Below are positions 52,070 through 62,000 of a stretch of DNA of 64,000 bases, in pieces. Positions within the stretch are counted from its first letter, which is position 1. Every line of letters starts with the position of its first letter. Below the pieces are notes generated by a model. The model had not been told where the DNA came from. It made no database searches and saw nothing but the letters and a program-made list of their open reading frames with translations. The translations under genes were made by a program, and so were the position numbers. This stretch comes from JAVBKX01 sp031553835 (GTDB lineage: Bacteria; Bacteroidota; Bacteroidia; Bacteroidales; Azobacteroidaceae), in NCBI GenBank assembly GCA_031553835.1, contig JAVBKX010000018.1, positions 1-64,000 of the forward strand, read 5' to 3'.

Positions 52070-54877
52070 ATGCAAAAAACAACCCGAAACAGAATAAGAG
52101 TTGGAAACATTGCCCTCTGTTTCCTTTATAACCTGATTTTTGCCCAGGAATCGATGATCAATATTGATGTTGCTTCTCAGAAGGCAGAAATTCAACCTTC
52201 AATGTACGGTTTGTTTTTTGAAGACATCAACCGGGCGATGGACGGTGGACTTTATGCAGAAATGATTCTCAATCGGGGATTTGAAGAAAATACTTTGCCA
52301 TCGGGTTGTACCTACGATCCTGTGCGAAAAGTAGTTTGTGCTCCCAATAAGCCGGTTTATTCCAATCCGTCGGTACGGAGAGATTTTACTATTCCCTGGG
52401 ATATCGGTAATACACATCCCGGTTGGAGTATCAGTACGTCGGGAGGAACGTTGTACACTTCGAAAATAGTGGATACCAATCCATTGAATCCGGCCACTAC
52501 ACAATCATTTTATCTGGATATTCAATCCTGTCAGCAACCGGTACAACTGATTAATAGTGGTTTCTGGGGCATTGCTTTGAAACGGGAAGAGAAGTATTTA
52601 CTGACTTTCTATTTGTTAGCAAATCCCGGTTATTCCGGAGAAGTGGATGCGCAACTCTTAGATGCAGGTAATCAGATAATTAATTCACATTCGTTTACCG
52701 TAACAAACGATGGAGGCTGGCATAAATATGAATGTGAATTTACAGCCGGCCGTACATTGAATAATGCCCGTTTTGCGTTACAATTTAATGCTGCTGGAAT
52801 TGTACAAATTGATTATGTATCCTTATTCCCGGAAAAAACATTTAAAAACCGGAAAAATGGATTTCGAACGGATGTCGCCGGAATGCTGGCCGATCTTAAA
52901 CCTGCTTTTTTGCGTTGGCCGGGCGGTTGCATTGTCGAAGGTTTAACCATGGAAAACCGGGTGAAATGGAAAAATACCATTGGTTCTCCCGAAACCCGGA
53001 AAGGGGAGTATAATCTTTGGGGATATCATAGTACCAATGGTTTTGGTTATCATGAGTTTCTGGATTTTTGCGAAGATTTAAGTTGCGATGGTGTTTTTGT
53101 GTGCAATGCAGGCATGTCATGTGATGGACGGAATGGTGATTATTATACCGAAACAGAAGTGGAGGAATTGATTCAGGATGCATTAGATGCGCTTGAATAC
53201 GCTATGGGAGACGCTTCTACCACATGGGGAGCGAAACGGATTGCCAATGGGCGAATCAAGCCATTTCATTTGAAATACATTGAAATCGGAAATGAAAACC
53301 ATAGCGCCATTTATGCGAAATATTACAATAAATTTTATGATCGCATTCGAAGCAAATATCCGGATATCACGATCATTACCTGTTTACCTTTCAGCGATCA
53401 ATTGAATAACCTGAAAGCATTCGATATGATCGATCCGCATTTTTACAACAATCCCTTCTGGTTTTACAATAATACCCATTATTTTGATACCATGCCTCGG
53501 GAAAATTATAAGGTGTATGTAGGTGAATATGCTTGTATAGTCGGGGTGGGTACCGGTACTATGGATGCCGCGATGAGTGAAGGGGCGTTTATGATGGGCA
53601 TGGAGCGCAATTCGGATCTGGTAACCATGGCTTCTTTTGCGCCGTTGTTGGAAAATCCCAATGCCAGAAGTTGTGAAGCCAACCTGATCCGCATTAAAAA
53701 TGATGCTGTGATGGGACGATCTTCGTATTATGTCCAGAAATTATTCAGCGAAAACCGGCCTGATGTCAATCTGGAAACACAGGTACAATTGGCGCCTCTG
53801 CCGCGGGAAGACGAACCGTTTGGAATGATTGGTTTTGCTACGTGGGATACTCAGGTAGAGATTAAAAATGTTCAGGTAAAAGTGGATGGAAAAGTAGTCT
53901 ATCGTTCCGATTTTGTCAATAAACCTCAGGAATGGGAAAGTAAGAAAGGTAATTGGAAAGTTGAAAACGGCGTGCTGGTGCAGAAGTCGCTAACTCCTTC
54001 CATTGTGTTGCTCTCTTCTCAAACTTTTAATTCGAAAAATATGCAGGTAGAATTTGAGGCCGTTAAAAAGGCAGGAGTGGAAGGTTTCTCACTTGTCTTT
54101 GGAGCAAAGGATGCATTGAATTATTATCAGATGAGTTATGGAACTTATGGCAATCAATGGTTGATTTTTGAAAAAATTACCAATGGAGGCCAGATGACTA
54201 TGAACGATAATAATAAACCGTTTATACCTATTCAACCCAATGTGCCTTATCGTGCCCGGTTGAATATTAAAGGGGATACATGGATTTCTTATCTGAATAA
54301 TGTAAAAAGAGTGGAGTATTCCAATGCATATTTACAGAAACAATATGCAATAGCCGGCTTGGACAGGGAGAAAAATGAAATCGTGATTAAAATTATTAAT
54401 GCGGAAGATACTCCCATGGATGTCGTACTAAATATTGATCATGCGACTTTGCAGTCTGTGGGAGAGATCACTACCCTTGCTGCGTCTTCGCGGAATGATG
54501 AGAATAGCTTTGGAAATCCCCGGAAAATTTATCCGGTTTCGTATGCATTGACAGAAGTAAATAATGCATTGAAATTGTCAATTAAACCTTGCTCAGTCAA
54601 TATTATTCGTTTGAAAATCAGCGGAACTCAAGGGATCAAGAATCAGAAAACCAGTTTGGTGAAAATATCTAATGTAGGACAACAGATTACAGTAATGAGC
54701 CTTCAGGAAAATCCTATTACAAAGATTGAAGTCGTGGATATGACGGGGCGTCAGTTGTTTTCGCAACAAGTTGCCCGTCATTTCCAGGCGACCTTTCAGT
54801 TGTCTGGAAATCAGCAGTTGGTGATTGTAAGAGTAGATACGGCGAATGGTCGGGAAATACAAAAACTACGGATCTGA
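52070..54877 (+). CDS. GH51 alpha-L-arabinofuranosidase with LamG-like module and type IX-like tail
   Basis: 935 residues. A signal peptide is likely but weak (NIALCFLYNLIFAQ). It shares the layout of the GH51 at 8131: binding-like beta sandwich, TIM barrel with acid/base Glu409 (IEIGNENHS) and nucleophile Glu486 (YVGEYACI), then a LamG-like insertion (about 600-770, SDFVNKPQEWESKKGNW, DTWISYLNNVKRVEY). Unlike that lipoprotein it carries a C-terminal sorting-like domain (about 860-935, VVDMTGRQLFSQQ ... REIQKLRI). The two are therefore probably exported to different places. Only 7 bp separate its stop from the convergent GH127 gene. Confidence 0.94.
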   Translation: MQKTTRNRIRVGNIALCFLYNLIFAQESMINIDVASQKAEIQPSMYGLFFEDINRAMDGGLYAEMILNRGFEENTLPSGCTYDPVRKVVCAPNKPVYSNPSVRRDFTIPWDIGNTHPGWSISTSGGTLYTSKIVDTNPLNPATTQSFYLDIQSCQQPVQLINSGFWGIALKREEKYLLTFYLLANPGYSGEVDAQLLDAGNQIINSHSFTVTNDGGWHKYECEFTAGRTLNNARFALQFNAAGIVQIDYVSLFPEKTFKNRKNGFRTDVAGMLADLKPAFLRWPGGCIVEGLTMENRVKWKNTIGSPETRKGEYNLWGYHSTNGFGYHEFLDFCEDLSCDGVFVCNAGMSCDGRNGDYYTETEVEELIQDALDALEYAMGDASTTWGAKRIANGRIKPFHLKYIEIGNENHSAIYAKYYNKFYDRIRSKYPDITIITCLPFSDQLNNLKAFDMIDPHFYNNPFWFYNNTHYFDTMPRENYKVYVGEYACIVGVGTGTMDAAMSEGAFMMGMERNSDLVTMASFAPLLENPNARSCEANLIRIKNDAVMGRSSYYVQKLFSENRPDVNLETQVQLAPLPREDEPFGMIGFATWDTQVEIKNVQVKVDGKVVYRSDFVNKPQEWESKKGNWKVENGVLVQKSLTPSIVLLSSQTFNSKNMQVEFEAVKKAGVEGFSLVFGAKDALNYYQMSYGTYGNQWLIFEKITNGGQMTMNDNNKPFIPIQPNVPYRARLNIKGDTWISYLNNVKRVEYSNAYLQKQYAIAGLDREKNEIVIKIINAEDTPMDVVLNIDHATLQSVGEITTLAASSRNDENSFGNPRKIYPVSYALTEVNNALKLSIKPCSVNIIRLKISGTQGIKNQKTSLVKISNVGQQITVMSLQENPITKIEVVDMTGRQLFSQQVARHFQATFQLSGNQQLVIVRVDTANGREIQKLRI

Positions 54878-54884
54878 AATCGGT

Positions 54885-57284
54885 TTATTTTACTACTATT
54901 TCAGCTCCAAATAAGCGGGGCGTCGTATATTTGAAATCTTTTTTCTCTACTGTGGTAGCGCCAACTTCCACCTCTCTGTGATGTGAAACAGCATAGCAAA
55001 TTGCAACCCGTTTTTTCCCTTTGGTCAACTCGAATGGCAAAGTATATTCACATTGGAAAAATTCATTTTCGTGTTTTTCCGTTAATTGGGGAATCTCAAA
55101 CGCTGTTCCATCGATTTTCAACATAAATTGAGTGTTGGTTTCATCTCCATAATAAGTTACCCGCAATTTCACTTCCTGATCCTGGGGAACATGCATGTCG
55201 AAACGAAAATCTGATTTGGATTGTACCCAAGCTTTACCTTCTGTTTTCCCTTTATCCTGATAATAAATCTGGAAATTATGGTCAAACATCGAAATGGAAT
55301 CTCCAATGACTATCCTATCATAAATGCCTTGTGAAAAAGTGCGGTACTGTTGTGTAAACTGTTGCCAGCTTTCCGGAGTGTAAACGTCGGTAAACAGCGA
55401 ATACCGTTCGCCATACAATTTGAAAAAAGGTTTAAGTACAAAATCATGAGGAACTCCTAAGCCTTTGGTACGAAATGTCAACGGAGCATCCTTTACCACT
55501 TCGATTTGTTTGGTCCAATCCCGTTGACCGGTCACGATAGCCGGAACATCAATAGCCGCTGTTTCCCTGTTAATCCGGTAACAATCATGGCCGATACCCC
55601 GGCGGGTAAAATCAGTCATTGCTTCGTCTCCTAATGCGACAGCCAATACTACCGGACCATACAGTAATGCAACGCGCGACGGATTATCGGGCATTGCCCA
55701 GGTATGAATTGACATAGGTAACGTAAATTCGAGTTTGTCTCCTGTATTCCAAATCCGTTTAATCGAGATATAACTGGATGGAGAAGCTCCTGTTTCTAAT
55801 TTTTTTCCATTGATTTTGATTTCACATCCGTTGATCGCCCAATAAGGAACCCGTAAATTAATATCAAGTTCTACCGGTTTTTTAGTTTTGAATGTGAATG
55901 TCATGCGATCTTCATCCGGATATTTGGTATCCTGTACCAGTACAACCCCTTTTTCCTTCCAGGTCAATTCGGATGCTATGAACTGATTGACCCATAGTTT
56001 GTTCTCATGATGAAAATAAATACAATTATTGAATTTGGAATATGATTCGATGCCGGTTCCGCTACAACAAAAATAGGAATCATAAGGCTCGGAATAAGCC
56101 CGGAACAATCCCGGTCGCATCGGTACATAATACATAGCGGTACCTCCCTCCTTCGGATGTTGTGTTCCCAATATCCCATTCAGTAAAGCCCTTTCGTAAA
56201 AATCGGCATATTCCGCTTTGGGTTCCCAGCAGAACAAATGGGAAGTCAATTTCAGCATATTGTAAGTATTACAATTTTCATGATCATTTGGGCCCAACAT
56301 GTCGGCCAAATGCCACGGATCAGATTTGAACAGTTCGTAATGGCTGTTTCCTCCCGTTACATAACTCCTCGACCGCGTAACGTCTTCCCAAAAGAATCTG
56401 CATAGATTTTTATATACCGGATCACCGGTAATTTCATATTGCCGGGAAGCCGCTATTACTTTTGGAAATTGTGTATTGGCATGCAGCCCGGTGAGCTTAT
56501 CCTTATAATTTTTCAACGGATCGAGGAAAGCATCCTGATGAAAATATAAAGCTGCCATTTTGTATTTTTCAATTCCTGTAATAGCATAAAGATTCCACAG
56601 CGCTTCCCCCATACCGCCGTGTTCAAAACTCAGGTTCTTTTCACGGCCTTCATAAGTCAGTTTACTGTTCCGTTCATACACCCAATCACCCATTTTTTTG
56701 ACAATGTCCAATGCCTCCTCGTTCCCGAGATGCAGATAAGCATCGATCATTCCGGCATACATCTTATGCAACGTATAATAGGGCGCCCATACCGGTTCGC
56801 CTGCTTCCACCCGGTCGATAAAAGATTCGGGGAATGCGCTCAGGTAACCGGAAGTTCCCATTGCCCGTTGCACTTTACCCAATTCATGTACCAGGGTATC
56901 TGCTTTCAGTTTCAACCGTTCGTCACCGGTAGCCGAATACATAAGGCTCAATGCAGAAAGGAAATGCCCGGTAAAATGCCCTCGTACTTCCGAACCCGGA
57001 TTTTCCCAGCAACTTAACGACGGGCCTTCATTTGTCAATCCGGCATTAGCCCTGAAATTATATAATAACTGAGATGTATTAAAATGAAGTAAATATTGAT
57101 AATTAATGTCTTGCGTTTGCTTGTATATGCCATTGTGCAGTTTAACCGCTTTCATTTCAAATGGTTCTACCTGCAAGTTGGCATTACAAGCAATTTTTGC
57201 TTCCTGGGAACTCATAGTCTTTGCAGACGATAGCGCTATAGCGATACACAATATAATCAGCGTTGTTTTGTTTTTTAAATTCAT
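54885..57284 (-). CDS. GH127-family beta-L-arabinofuranosidase-like enzyme, divergent
   Basis: 799 residues from the ATG at 57284 (an ATG at 57296 is also in frame). Signal peptide near MSSQEA. The active site is conserved: Glu336/Cys338 (here ENC instead of ETC) and Cys406-Cys407 (FCCSGTG). Overall it is clearly more distant from the two other GH127 proteins, with YLSAFPESFIDRVEAGEPVWAPYYTLHK instead of their GYVGGIPDEDR-like segment, so a different linkage or aglycone is likely. A C-terminal DUF6805-like module is present (FMLKIDG). It is the only enzyme gene on the minus strand at this end of the locus and lacks the triple-heptamer operator. Confidence 0.93.
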   Translation of the reverse strand: MNLKNKTTLIILCIAIALSSAKTMSSQEAKIACNANLQVEPFEMKAVKLHNGIYKQTQDINYQYLLHFNTSQLLYNFRANAGLTNEGPSLSCWENPGSEVRGHFTGHFLSALSLMYSATGDERLKLKADTLVHELGKVQRAMGTSGYLSAFPESFIDRVEAGEPVWAPYYTLHKMYAGMIDAYLHLGNEEALDIVKKMGDWVYERNSKLTYEGREKNLSFEHGGMGEALWNLYAITGIEKYKMAALYFHQDAFLDPLKNYKDKLTGLHANTQFPKVIAASRQYEITGDPVYKNLCRFFWEDVTRSRSYVTGGNSHYELFKSDPWHLADMLGPNDHENCNTYNMLKLTSHLFCWEPKAEYADFYERALLNGILGTQHPKEGGTAMYYVPMRPGLFRAYSEPYDSYFCCSGTGIESYSKFNNCIYFHHENKLWVNQFIASELTWKEKGVVLVQDTKYPDEDRMTFTFKTKKPVELDINLRVPYWAINGCEIKINGKKLETGASPSSYISIKRIWNTGDKLEFTLPMSIHTWAMPDNPSRVALLYGPVVLAVALGDEAMTDFTRRGIGHDCYRINRETAAIDVPAIVTGQRDWTKQIEVVKDAPLTFRTKGLGVPHDFVLKPFFKLYGERYSLFTDVYTPESWQQFTQQYRTFSQGIYDRIVIGDSISMFDHNFQIYYQDKGKTEGKAWVQSKSDFRFDMHVPQDQEVKLRVTYYGDETNTQFMLKIDGTAFEIPQLTEKHENEFFQCEYTLPFELTKGKKRVAICYAVSHHREVEVGATTVEKKDFKYTTPRLFGAEIVVK

Positions 57285-57421
57285 ACTTGTTACCATGGCT
57301 TATATTTTAAATTTGCAAATAGTCCAAGTATCAAAATTAGTAAAAATTTATTTATATGTGTGTGAATGCGATGAAAAAGATTAAAATACCTCTTTGGGTG
57401 ACTTTCGGCAGGAAAGAATAC

Positions 57422-57457
57422 AAAAAAAAGCGTTCACAACTTTCATCGTAAACGCTT
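57422..57457 (-). terminator. terminator of the tRNA-Arg gene
   Basis: On the minus strand AAGCGTT (57457-57451) pairs with AACGCTT (57434-57428) and is followed by seven Ts. It lies 10 bp after the tRNA 3' end. Confidence 0.85.
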
Positions 57458-57467
57458 GATTTTGAAG

Positions 57468-57541
57468 TGACTCCGACAGGATTCAAACCTGTAACCTTCT
57501 GATCCGTAGTCAGATGCTCTATTCAGTTGAGCCACGGAGCC
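57468..57541 (-). tRNA. tRNA-Arg (anticodon ACG)
   Basis: 74 nt that fold as a full cloverleaf: acceptor GGCTCCG/CGGAGTC (one G-T pair), D stem GCTC/GAGC, anticodon stem TCTGA/TCAGA with loop CTACGGA, T stem ACAGG/CCTGT with loop TTTGAAT, discriminator A. CCA is not encoded. The remaining sequence of the 57297-57609 gap holds only its terminator and AT-rich DNA. Confidence 0.97.
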
Positions 57542-57609
57542 AATATTTTTGATTTTGCGAGTGCAAAGTTACATTCATATTTTGATAAATGCAATAAATC
57601 AACGTTTTT

Positions 57610-59904
57610 TTATTGAATAAATTTGGGGCCAAAGATTAAATAGCCAATATTCAGGCCAAAATTCCAATTTTGCTGAGGAAAACTGTAATAGTTGCCAAAT
57701 AAACCGATAGACAGGAAAGGAAGTTGGCAAACTACGGTGACTTCTCCTAAAAAGGCGGGATCTTGGAATAATTCTCCATAATACGGAATATTATTATCTC
57801 CTCGCATAATTTTATAAACCGGCAGGAAGCCATCGAAATCACCTCTGAGATGCAGTACCCGGTTAAATTTCCAAATAGGAGTTAATCCGACAGCAATATA
57901 CTGATTGGAGCGAAATGCTTCGTTAAAGACGATTTTGCTGTGTGGGGTGGGAGTGAAGGCCGGTGCCTGGAGTATGGAGGCTGTGTAATTACTCAATAAA
58001 TTTTTACTTGAAATCGTAGCTTCCAGTATGTATCCCAAGTTGAATTTTGTATCTGTCGAATGAAAATTATTGACCCTTCCTGTTAATTGGAGCCATGATT
58101 GTTGATTGTTACTTTTAGCTTGCGGGCTTAATTTGGATGGAATGAATGTTTCTGTCCCTGAAATGAATTCAGAAACGACCAGGTGTTCTTGTCCGGCAAT
58201 AGGATATTGCTTGGCATCAAACGTATTTTTGTGCAAGGATGCAGAAAACATAAATAAATTATATCTGCTTTTATCGTAATTGGTATTTTGATATAAAAGC
58301 GCATTGGATTGATAATATTGATCGTCTAAAGTACCATATCCGATAGCAATTTCACTTCGGGCTTTTGTTAAGAATGGCAAACCGACAGCAATTTTGCCGT
58401 ATATCTCCTGTTTTCGGATAAATGTGGATAATTCAGTATCGATGAATAGTTTTTCACTTTCGTAATAATTGCGGGAATTAATGGCAGCTATTCCCCGTAA
58501 ATAGACCGGAATTTGATTTGGAAATTCTATTTTTCCCTGCAAAGTGGTGCCCGAATAGGTGTTTCCTACCTGAATATCCCAGTTGAAATTGATGGAATAT
58601 TCTGTCAAACTTTGGTAACCAACACCAAGGTACAGTTGATTTGCATTCAACGAAGAAATATTTCCTCCGAATGATAGAATAATTTCATTATTGATAGTAA
58701 TATGTAAATACAAATCAAAACTTTTACTCGCCGGATTATATACGGCAGACGGTAGAATTTCTTTGATTTTAGAATCGGTTAAAAGTCGGAAATATACTCG
58801 TTTAAATTCTTCCATGTCGAAAGTCGTATCACTTTCCCTGGTAAATTGGCTTTCAATATATTTTTTTTGAGCTTTGCTGACTCCGGTTATTATAATTTTT
58901 TTAAATAATAAGGGGGGCATTTGATCTCTAAATTCCTTGCGCCGTTCATTGAGAACTCTTCTCGATATCGAACGCGGTACCCGGTTTTTAATGGAATCTG
59001 CCATTTCCTGACCACGTTTATATCCGATTCGATATAATTCGCGCGATTTTTGAAAATCGAGCAGGCCGACATTATCCAATTTGAATTGCATTAAAATTCC
59101 GATATTCGGATCTACATTATAATCGGTTTTTGCCATAACCATGGATTCCATTTGTCCGTAAAGACTTTGATCCATCTTGTGGCTGTTGTCTCCAACTACA
59201 GCGCTTCCAATAATGAAATCGGGATGGAACGCATCGGTCATCGGTTTTATAGGAAAATTGTCATATATTCCTCCGTCATATAGCGGTACACTGTCTTTGA
59301 TAATGGGTTTGAATACAAATGGGAATGTCATGGAAGCCCGTACGGCATCGCCTAAATTACCACTTCTGCAAATCACCGCTTTTTTATTGTAGATGTCTGA
59401 AGCAACGCATAAAAAGGGGACAAACAGATTGTCGAAATTTTCATGGGAAATAGCATTAGCTTGCGCATAAAGTCCCATGAATGCCTGGTTCATTTGTACC
59501 GGATTGACAAGATTTAAGGGGAGGCTGGCCTTAATTCCGGTAGAATCGTTGAATGTAACGGTGAAATGGGTAAATTCGGGAGTATTGATGGGTTTTTTAA
59601 AATAGTAGGAAAAATTTTCTTCAATTTTTCCGGATTGCCAGTAGTAAAAATCATCCGATAGGAATAAGTTCAACATTTCTTTGGGCGTGTATCCCATGGC
59701 GTACATACTTCCTACTATAGCTCCGATGGAAGTTCCTGCCACATAATCAATCGGAATATCATTGTCTTCCAACGCTTTAATGACTCCAATGTGCACAGCG
59801 CCTTTAGCGCCGCCCCCGCTCAATACCAATCCTACAGTCTGGGAAAAGGAGACTGTAGCAATTAGAAAACAAGTTAGGAAAGAAAATATAAGTCTTTTAC
59901 ACAT
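57610..59904 (-). CDS. patatin-like phospholipase fused to an outer-membrane barrel
   Basis: 764 residues. Signal peptide (1-22, ending SFSQ). The patatin domain (about 23-310) has the oxyanion loop SGGGAKG (29-35), the nucleophile Ser59 in GTSIG and Asp210 in the DGG motif, a Ser-Asp dyad. A POTRA-like domain follows (about 320-400, KKIIITGVSKAQKKYIESQF) and then a BamA/TamA-type 16-strand barrel ending in Phe-rich LIFGPKFIQ. This is the type Vd-like or PlpD-like layout common in Bacteroidota. It probably displays a lipase at the outer membrane. A hairpin separates it from HtpG. Confidence 0.92.
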   Translation of the reverse strand: MCKRLIFSFLTCFLIATVSFSQTVGLVLSGGGAKGAVHIGVIKALEDNDIPIDYVAGTSIGAIVGSMYAMGYTPKEMLNLFLSDDFYYWQSGKIEENFSYYFKKPINTPEFTHFTVTFNDSTGIKASLPLNLVNPVQMNQAFMGLYAQANAISHENFDNLFVPFLCVASDIYNKKAVICRSGNLGDAVRASMTFPFVFKPIIKDSVPLYDGGIYDNFPIKPMTDAFHPDFIIGSAVVGDNSHKMDQSLYGQMESMVMAKTDYNVDPNIGILMQFKLDNVGLLDFQKSRELYRIGYKRGQEMADSIKNRVPRSISRRVLNERRKEFRDQMPPLLFKKIIITGVSKAQKKYIESQFTRESDTTFDMEEFKRVYFRLLTDSKIKEILPSAVYNPASKSFDLYLHITINNEIILSFGGNISSLNANQLYLGVGYQSLTEYSINFNWDIQVGNTYSGTTLQGKIEFPNQIPVYLRGIAAINSRNYYESEKLFIDTELSTFIRKQEIYGKIAVGLPFLTKARSEIAIGYGTLDDQYYQSNALLYQNTNYDKSRYNLFMFSASLHKNTFDAKQYPIAGQEHLVVSEFISGTETFIPSKLSPQAKSNNQQSWLQLTGRVNNFHSTDTKFNLGYILEATISSKNLLSNYTASILQAPAFTPTPHSKIVFNEAFRSNQYIAVGLTPIWKFNRVLHLRGDFDGFLPVYKIMRGDNNIPYYGELFQDPAFLGEVTVVCQLPFLSIGLFGNYYSFPQQNWNFGLNIGYLIFGPKFIQ

Positions 59905-59943
59905 CGATGTTTGTGTTTAAGACACAAAAATACGTAATAAATT

Positions 59944-60001
59944 GAGAGTTGAGAATGGAGAATGGAAAATTATTTCAATTCATTTTCCATTCTCAACTCT
60001 C
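59944..60001. repeat. long inverted repeat between the HtpG and patatin genes
   Basis: GAGAGTTGAGAATGG... (59944-59970) faces ATTTTCCATTCTCAACTCTC (59981-60001). It contains the GAGAATT-like unit seen at 15820-15854. It could end transcription of HtpG on the minus strand, though no T run follows. Confidence 0.7.
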
Positions 60002-60009
60002 CCTTCAAT

Positions 60010-61869
60010 TTATATCAGGTCGATGCTTCGTTTTACAAATTTGCTAAGCGCTTCGCCTTTAAGCAAACCATTTGAAAGCAACGCCAAATCAACCATTTGA
60101 CTGACAATGTCGCGAGTATTCTCCTGATCAGCTTGTACCTTTTTGACTAACGGATGGTCGAGATTCACAATCAGGTTATATGAATCGGGCATTTCACCGT
60201 AAAAATTCATTCCACCGCCTTGCATGGCCGACATTTCTTTCATGCGTCTCATAAACTCGTTTTGTGTGATAGTAACCGGATTAGCCTTTTCTCCCAAGTG
60301 TTCGAAACCAACCACAAAATCTGTTTTTTCTACCGGAGGAATCGTTGCTTTAAACGTTTCGATCAGCGCATTTCGTTCTTCTTCCGAAATCGATACTTCT
60401 TTGGCGTCAGCTTTCAGGATTAATTTTTCGACAACATCGCTGTCCACCCGCACAAAACGGCTTTTTTCTAATTTTTGTTCCAAACGCCCTGCAAAATGCA
60501 CATCTAATTGTCCATCCATTAACAATACATCATATCCTTTTTCGGATGCCGCACTAATGTAGCTGTATTGTTCATTTTTATTGCTGGTGTACAAGTAGAT
60601 CACATCTCCGTTTTTGTCGGTTTGATTTTCTTTAATCAAGGTTTTGTATTCTTCTAAGGTAAACGATTTGTTGTCGATATTTTTCAGCAAGACAAATTTT
60701 TCTGCTCTTTCATAGAATTTTTCATCGGATAACATGCCGTATTCTATGAAAATTTTAAGGCTGTCCCATTTTTCTTCAAATTGATTCCGGTCGTTTTTGA
60801 ATATTTCCTCCAGGCGATCGGCCACTTTTTTCGAAATATGGTTGGATATTTTTTTAACATTGCTGTCGCTTTGCAGATAAGAGCGGGAAACGTTAAGCGG
60901 AATATCGGGAGAATCAATTACGCCGTGTAATAAGGTCAGGAATTCCGGTACGATGCCCTCTACCGAATCGGTTACGTAAACCTGGTTACAATAGAGCTGA
61001 ATTTTATTTCGTTGCAAATCCAGGTTGTTCTTAATTTTCGGGAAATACAGAATTCCGGTCAGATTAAACGGATAATCTACATTGAGGTGAATCCAAAATA
61101 AAGGCTCATCGCTGAAAGGATATAAATCCTGATAGAATTTTTTGTAGTCCTCATCGGTTAGTTCCGAAGGTTTCCGCGTCCACAACGGATTGGTTTCATT
61201 GATAATGTTGTTTTCATCCGTGTCCACCTGTTTTCCGTCTTTCCATTCTTGTTTTTTACCGAAAACTACCGGAATAGGCAGGAAGTGGCAATATTTTTTC
61301 AACAGTCCTTCGATTCTGGGTTTTTCGAGGAATTCTTTACTTTCATCATCAATATACAGTATGATGTCTGTTCCCCGGTCTTCTTTGGTTGTTTCTTCCA
61401 GTGTGTATTCGGGTGAGCCGTCGCATGACCATTTCATGGCGGTTGTACCCTGGTAAGATTTCGTAATGATTTCTACTTTTTTCGATACCATAAAAGCCGA
61501 GTAGAAACCCAGTCCGAAATGTCCGATAATAGCATTGGCATCATTTTTATATTTATCCAAAAAATCGTTAGCGCTCGAAAACGCAATCTGGTTGATGTAT
61601 TTTTCAATTTCTTCGGCTGTCATACCGATGCCACGATCAGAAATAGTCAGTGTCTTTTTGTCTAATTTGACCTGAACGCCCAAATCACCAAGCTCGCCCT
61701 TGAATTCGCCTACAGAAGCCAATGTTTTTAACTTTTGGGTGGCATCTACAGCATTCGACACTAATTCGCGGAGAAAGATCTCATGATCGCTGTACAAAAA
61801 TTTCTTGATAATGGGGAAGATGTTATCGGTCGTTACCCCAATGTGACCTTTTTGCTTTTCTTTACTCAT
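60010..61869 (-). CDS. htpG: molecular chaperone HtpG (bacterial Hsp90)
   Basis: 619 residues, normal for HtpG. The N-terminal GHKL ATPase domain shows LRELVSNAVDATQKL (N box with catalytic Glu), DRGIGMTAEEIE and GHFGLGFYSAFMVS (lid and glycine motif). The middle domain has NLTGILYFPK and NVSRSYLQSD with the conserved Arg. The C-terminal dimerisation domain ends the protein. It is an ATP-driven cytosolic chaperone that assists late folding of client proteins. It lies 131 bp downstream of clpC with a terminator between, a chaperone pair on one strand. Confidence 0.98.
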   Translation of the reverse strand: MSKEKQKGHIGVTTDNIFPIIKKFLYSDHEIFLRELVSNAVDATQKLKTLASVGEFKGELGDLGVQVKLDKKTLTISDRGIGMTAEEIEKYINQIAFSSANDFLDKYKNDANAIIGHFGLGFYSAFMVSKKVEIITKSYQGTTAMKWSCDGSPEYTLEETTKEDRGTDIILYIDDESKEFLEKPRIEGLLKKYCHFLPIPVVFGKKQEWKDGKQVDTDENNIINETNPLWTRKPSELTDEDYKKFYQDLYPFSDEPLFWIHLNVDYPFNLTGILYFPKIKNNLDLQRNKIQLYCNQVYVTDSVEGIVPEFLTLLHGVIDSPDIPLNVSRSYLQSDSNVKKISNHISKKVADRLEEIFKNDRNQFEEKWDSLKIFIEYGMLSDEKFYERAEKFVLLKNIDNKSFTLEEYKTLIKENQTDKNGDVIYLYTSNKNEQYSYISAASEKGYDVLLMDGQLDVHFAGRLEQKLEKSRFVRVDSDVVEKLILKADAKEVSISEEERNALIETFKATIPPVEKTDFVVGFEHLGEKANPVTITQNEFMRRMKEMSAMQGGGMNFYGEMPDSYNLIVNLDHPLVKKVQADQENTRDIVSQMVDLALLSNGLLKGEALSKFVKRSIDLI

Positions 61870-61913
61870 GATATATTCTATTTTTAGATTATGATTTTCA
61901 TGCTTTTTTTATC

Positions 61914-61942
61914 AAAAAAAATGCCAGCCAACAAGGGCTGAC
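61914..61942 (-). terminator. terminator of clpC
   Basis: On the minus strand GTCAGCC (61942-61936) pairs with GGCTGGC (61929-61923) and is followed by a T run (61920-61914). It lies 59 bp after the clpC stop. Confidence 0.82.
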
Positions 61943-62000
61943 ATTCTGTCACTGGAGGCAGCACGCGGACGAGCGTAAATCCGCTGAATTTGTGCCACCA

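Noticed and set aside
57297..57467. Integrated element at the tRNA-Arg gene
   Set aside because: There is no integrase nearby and no repeated copy of the tRNA 3' end was found in the window.
61870..62000. Small RNA between htpG and clpC
   Set aside because: The only clear structure is the clpC terminator; I see no promoter for an independent transcript.
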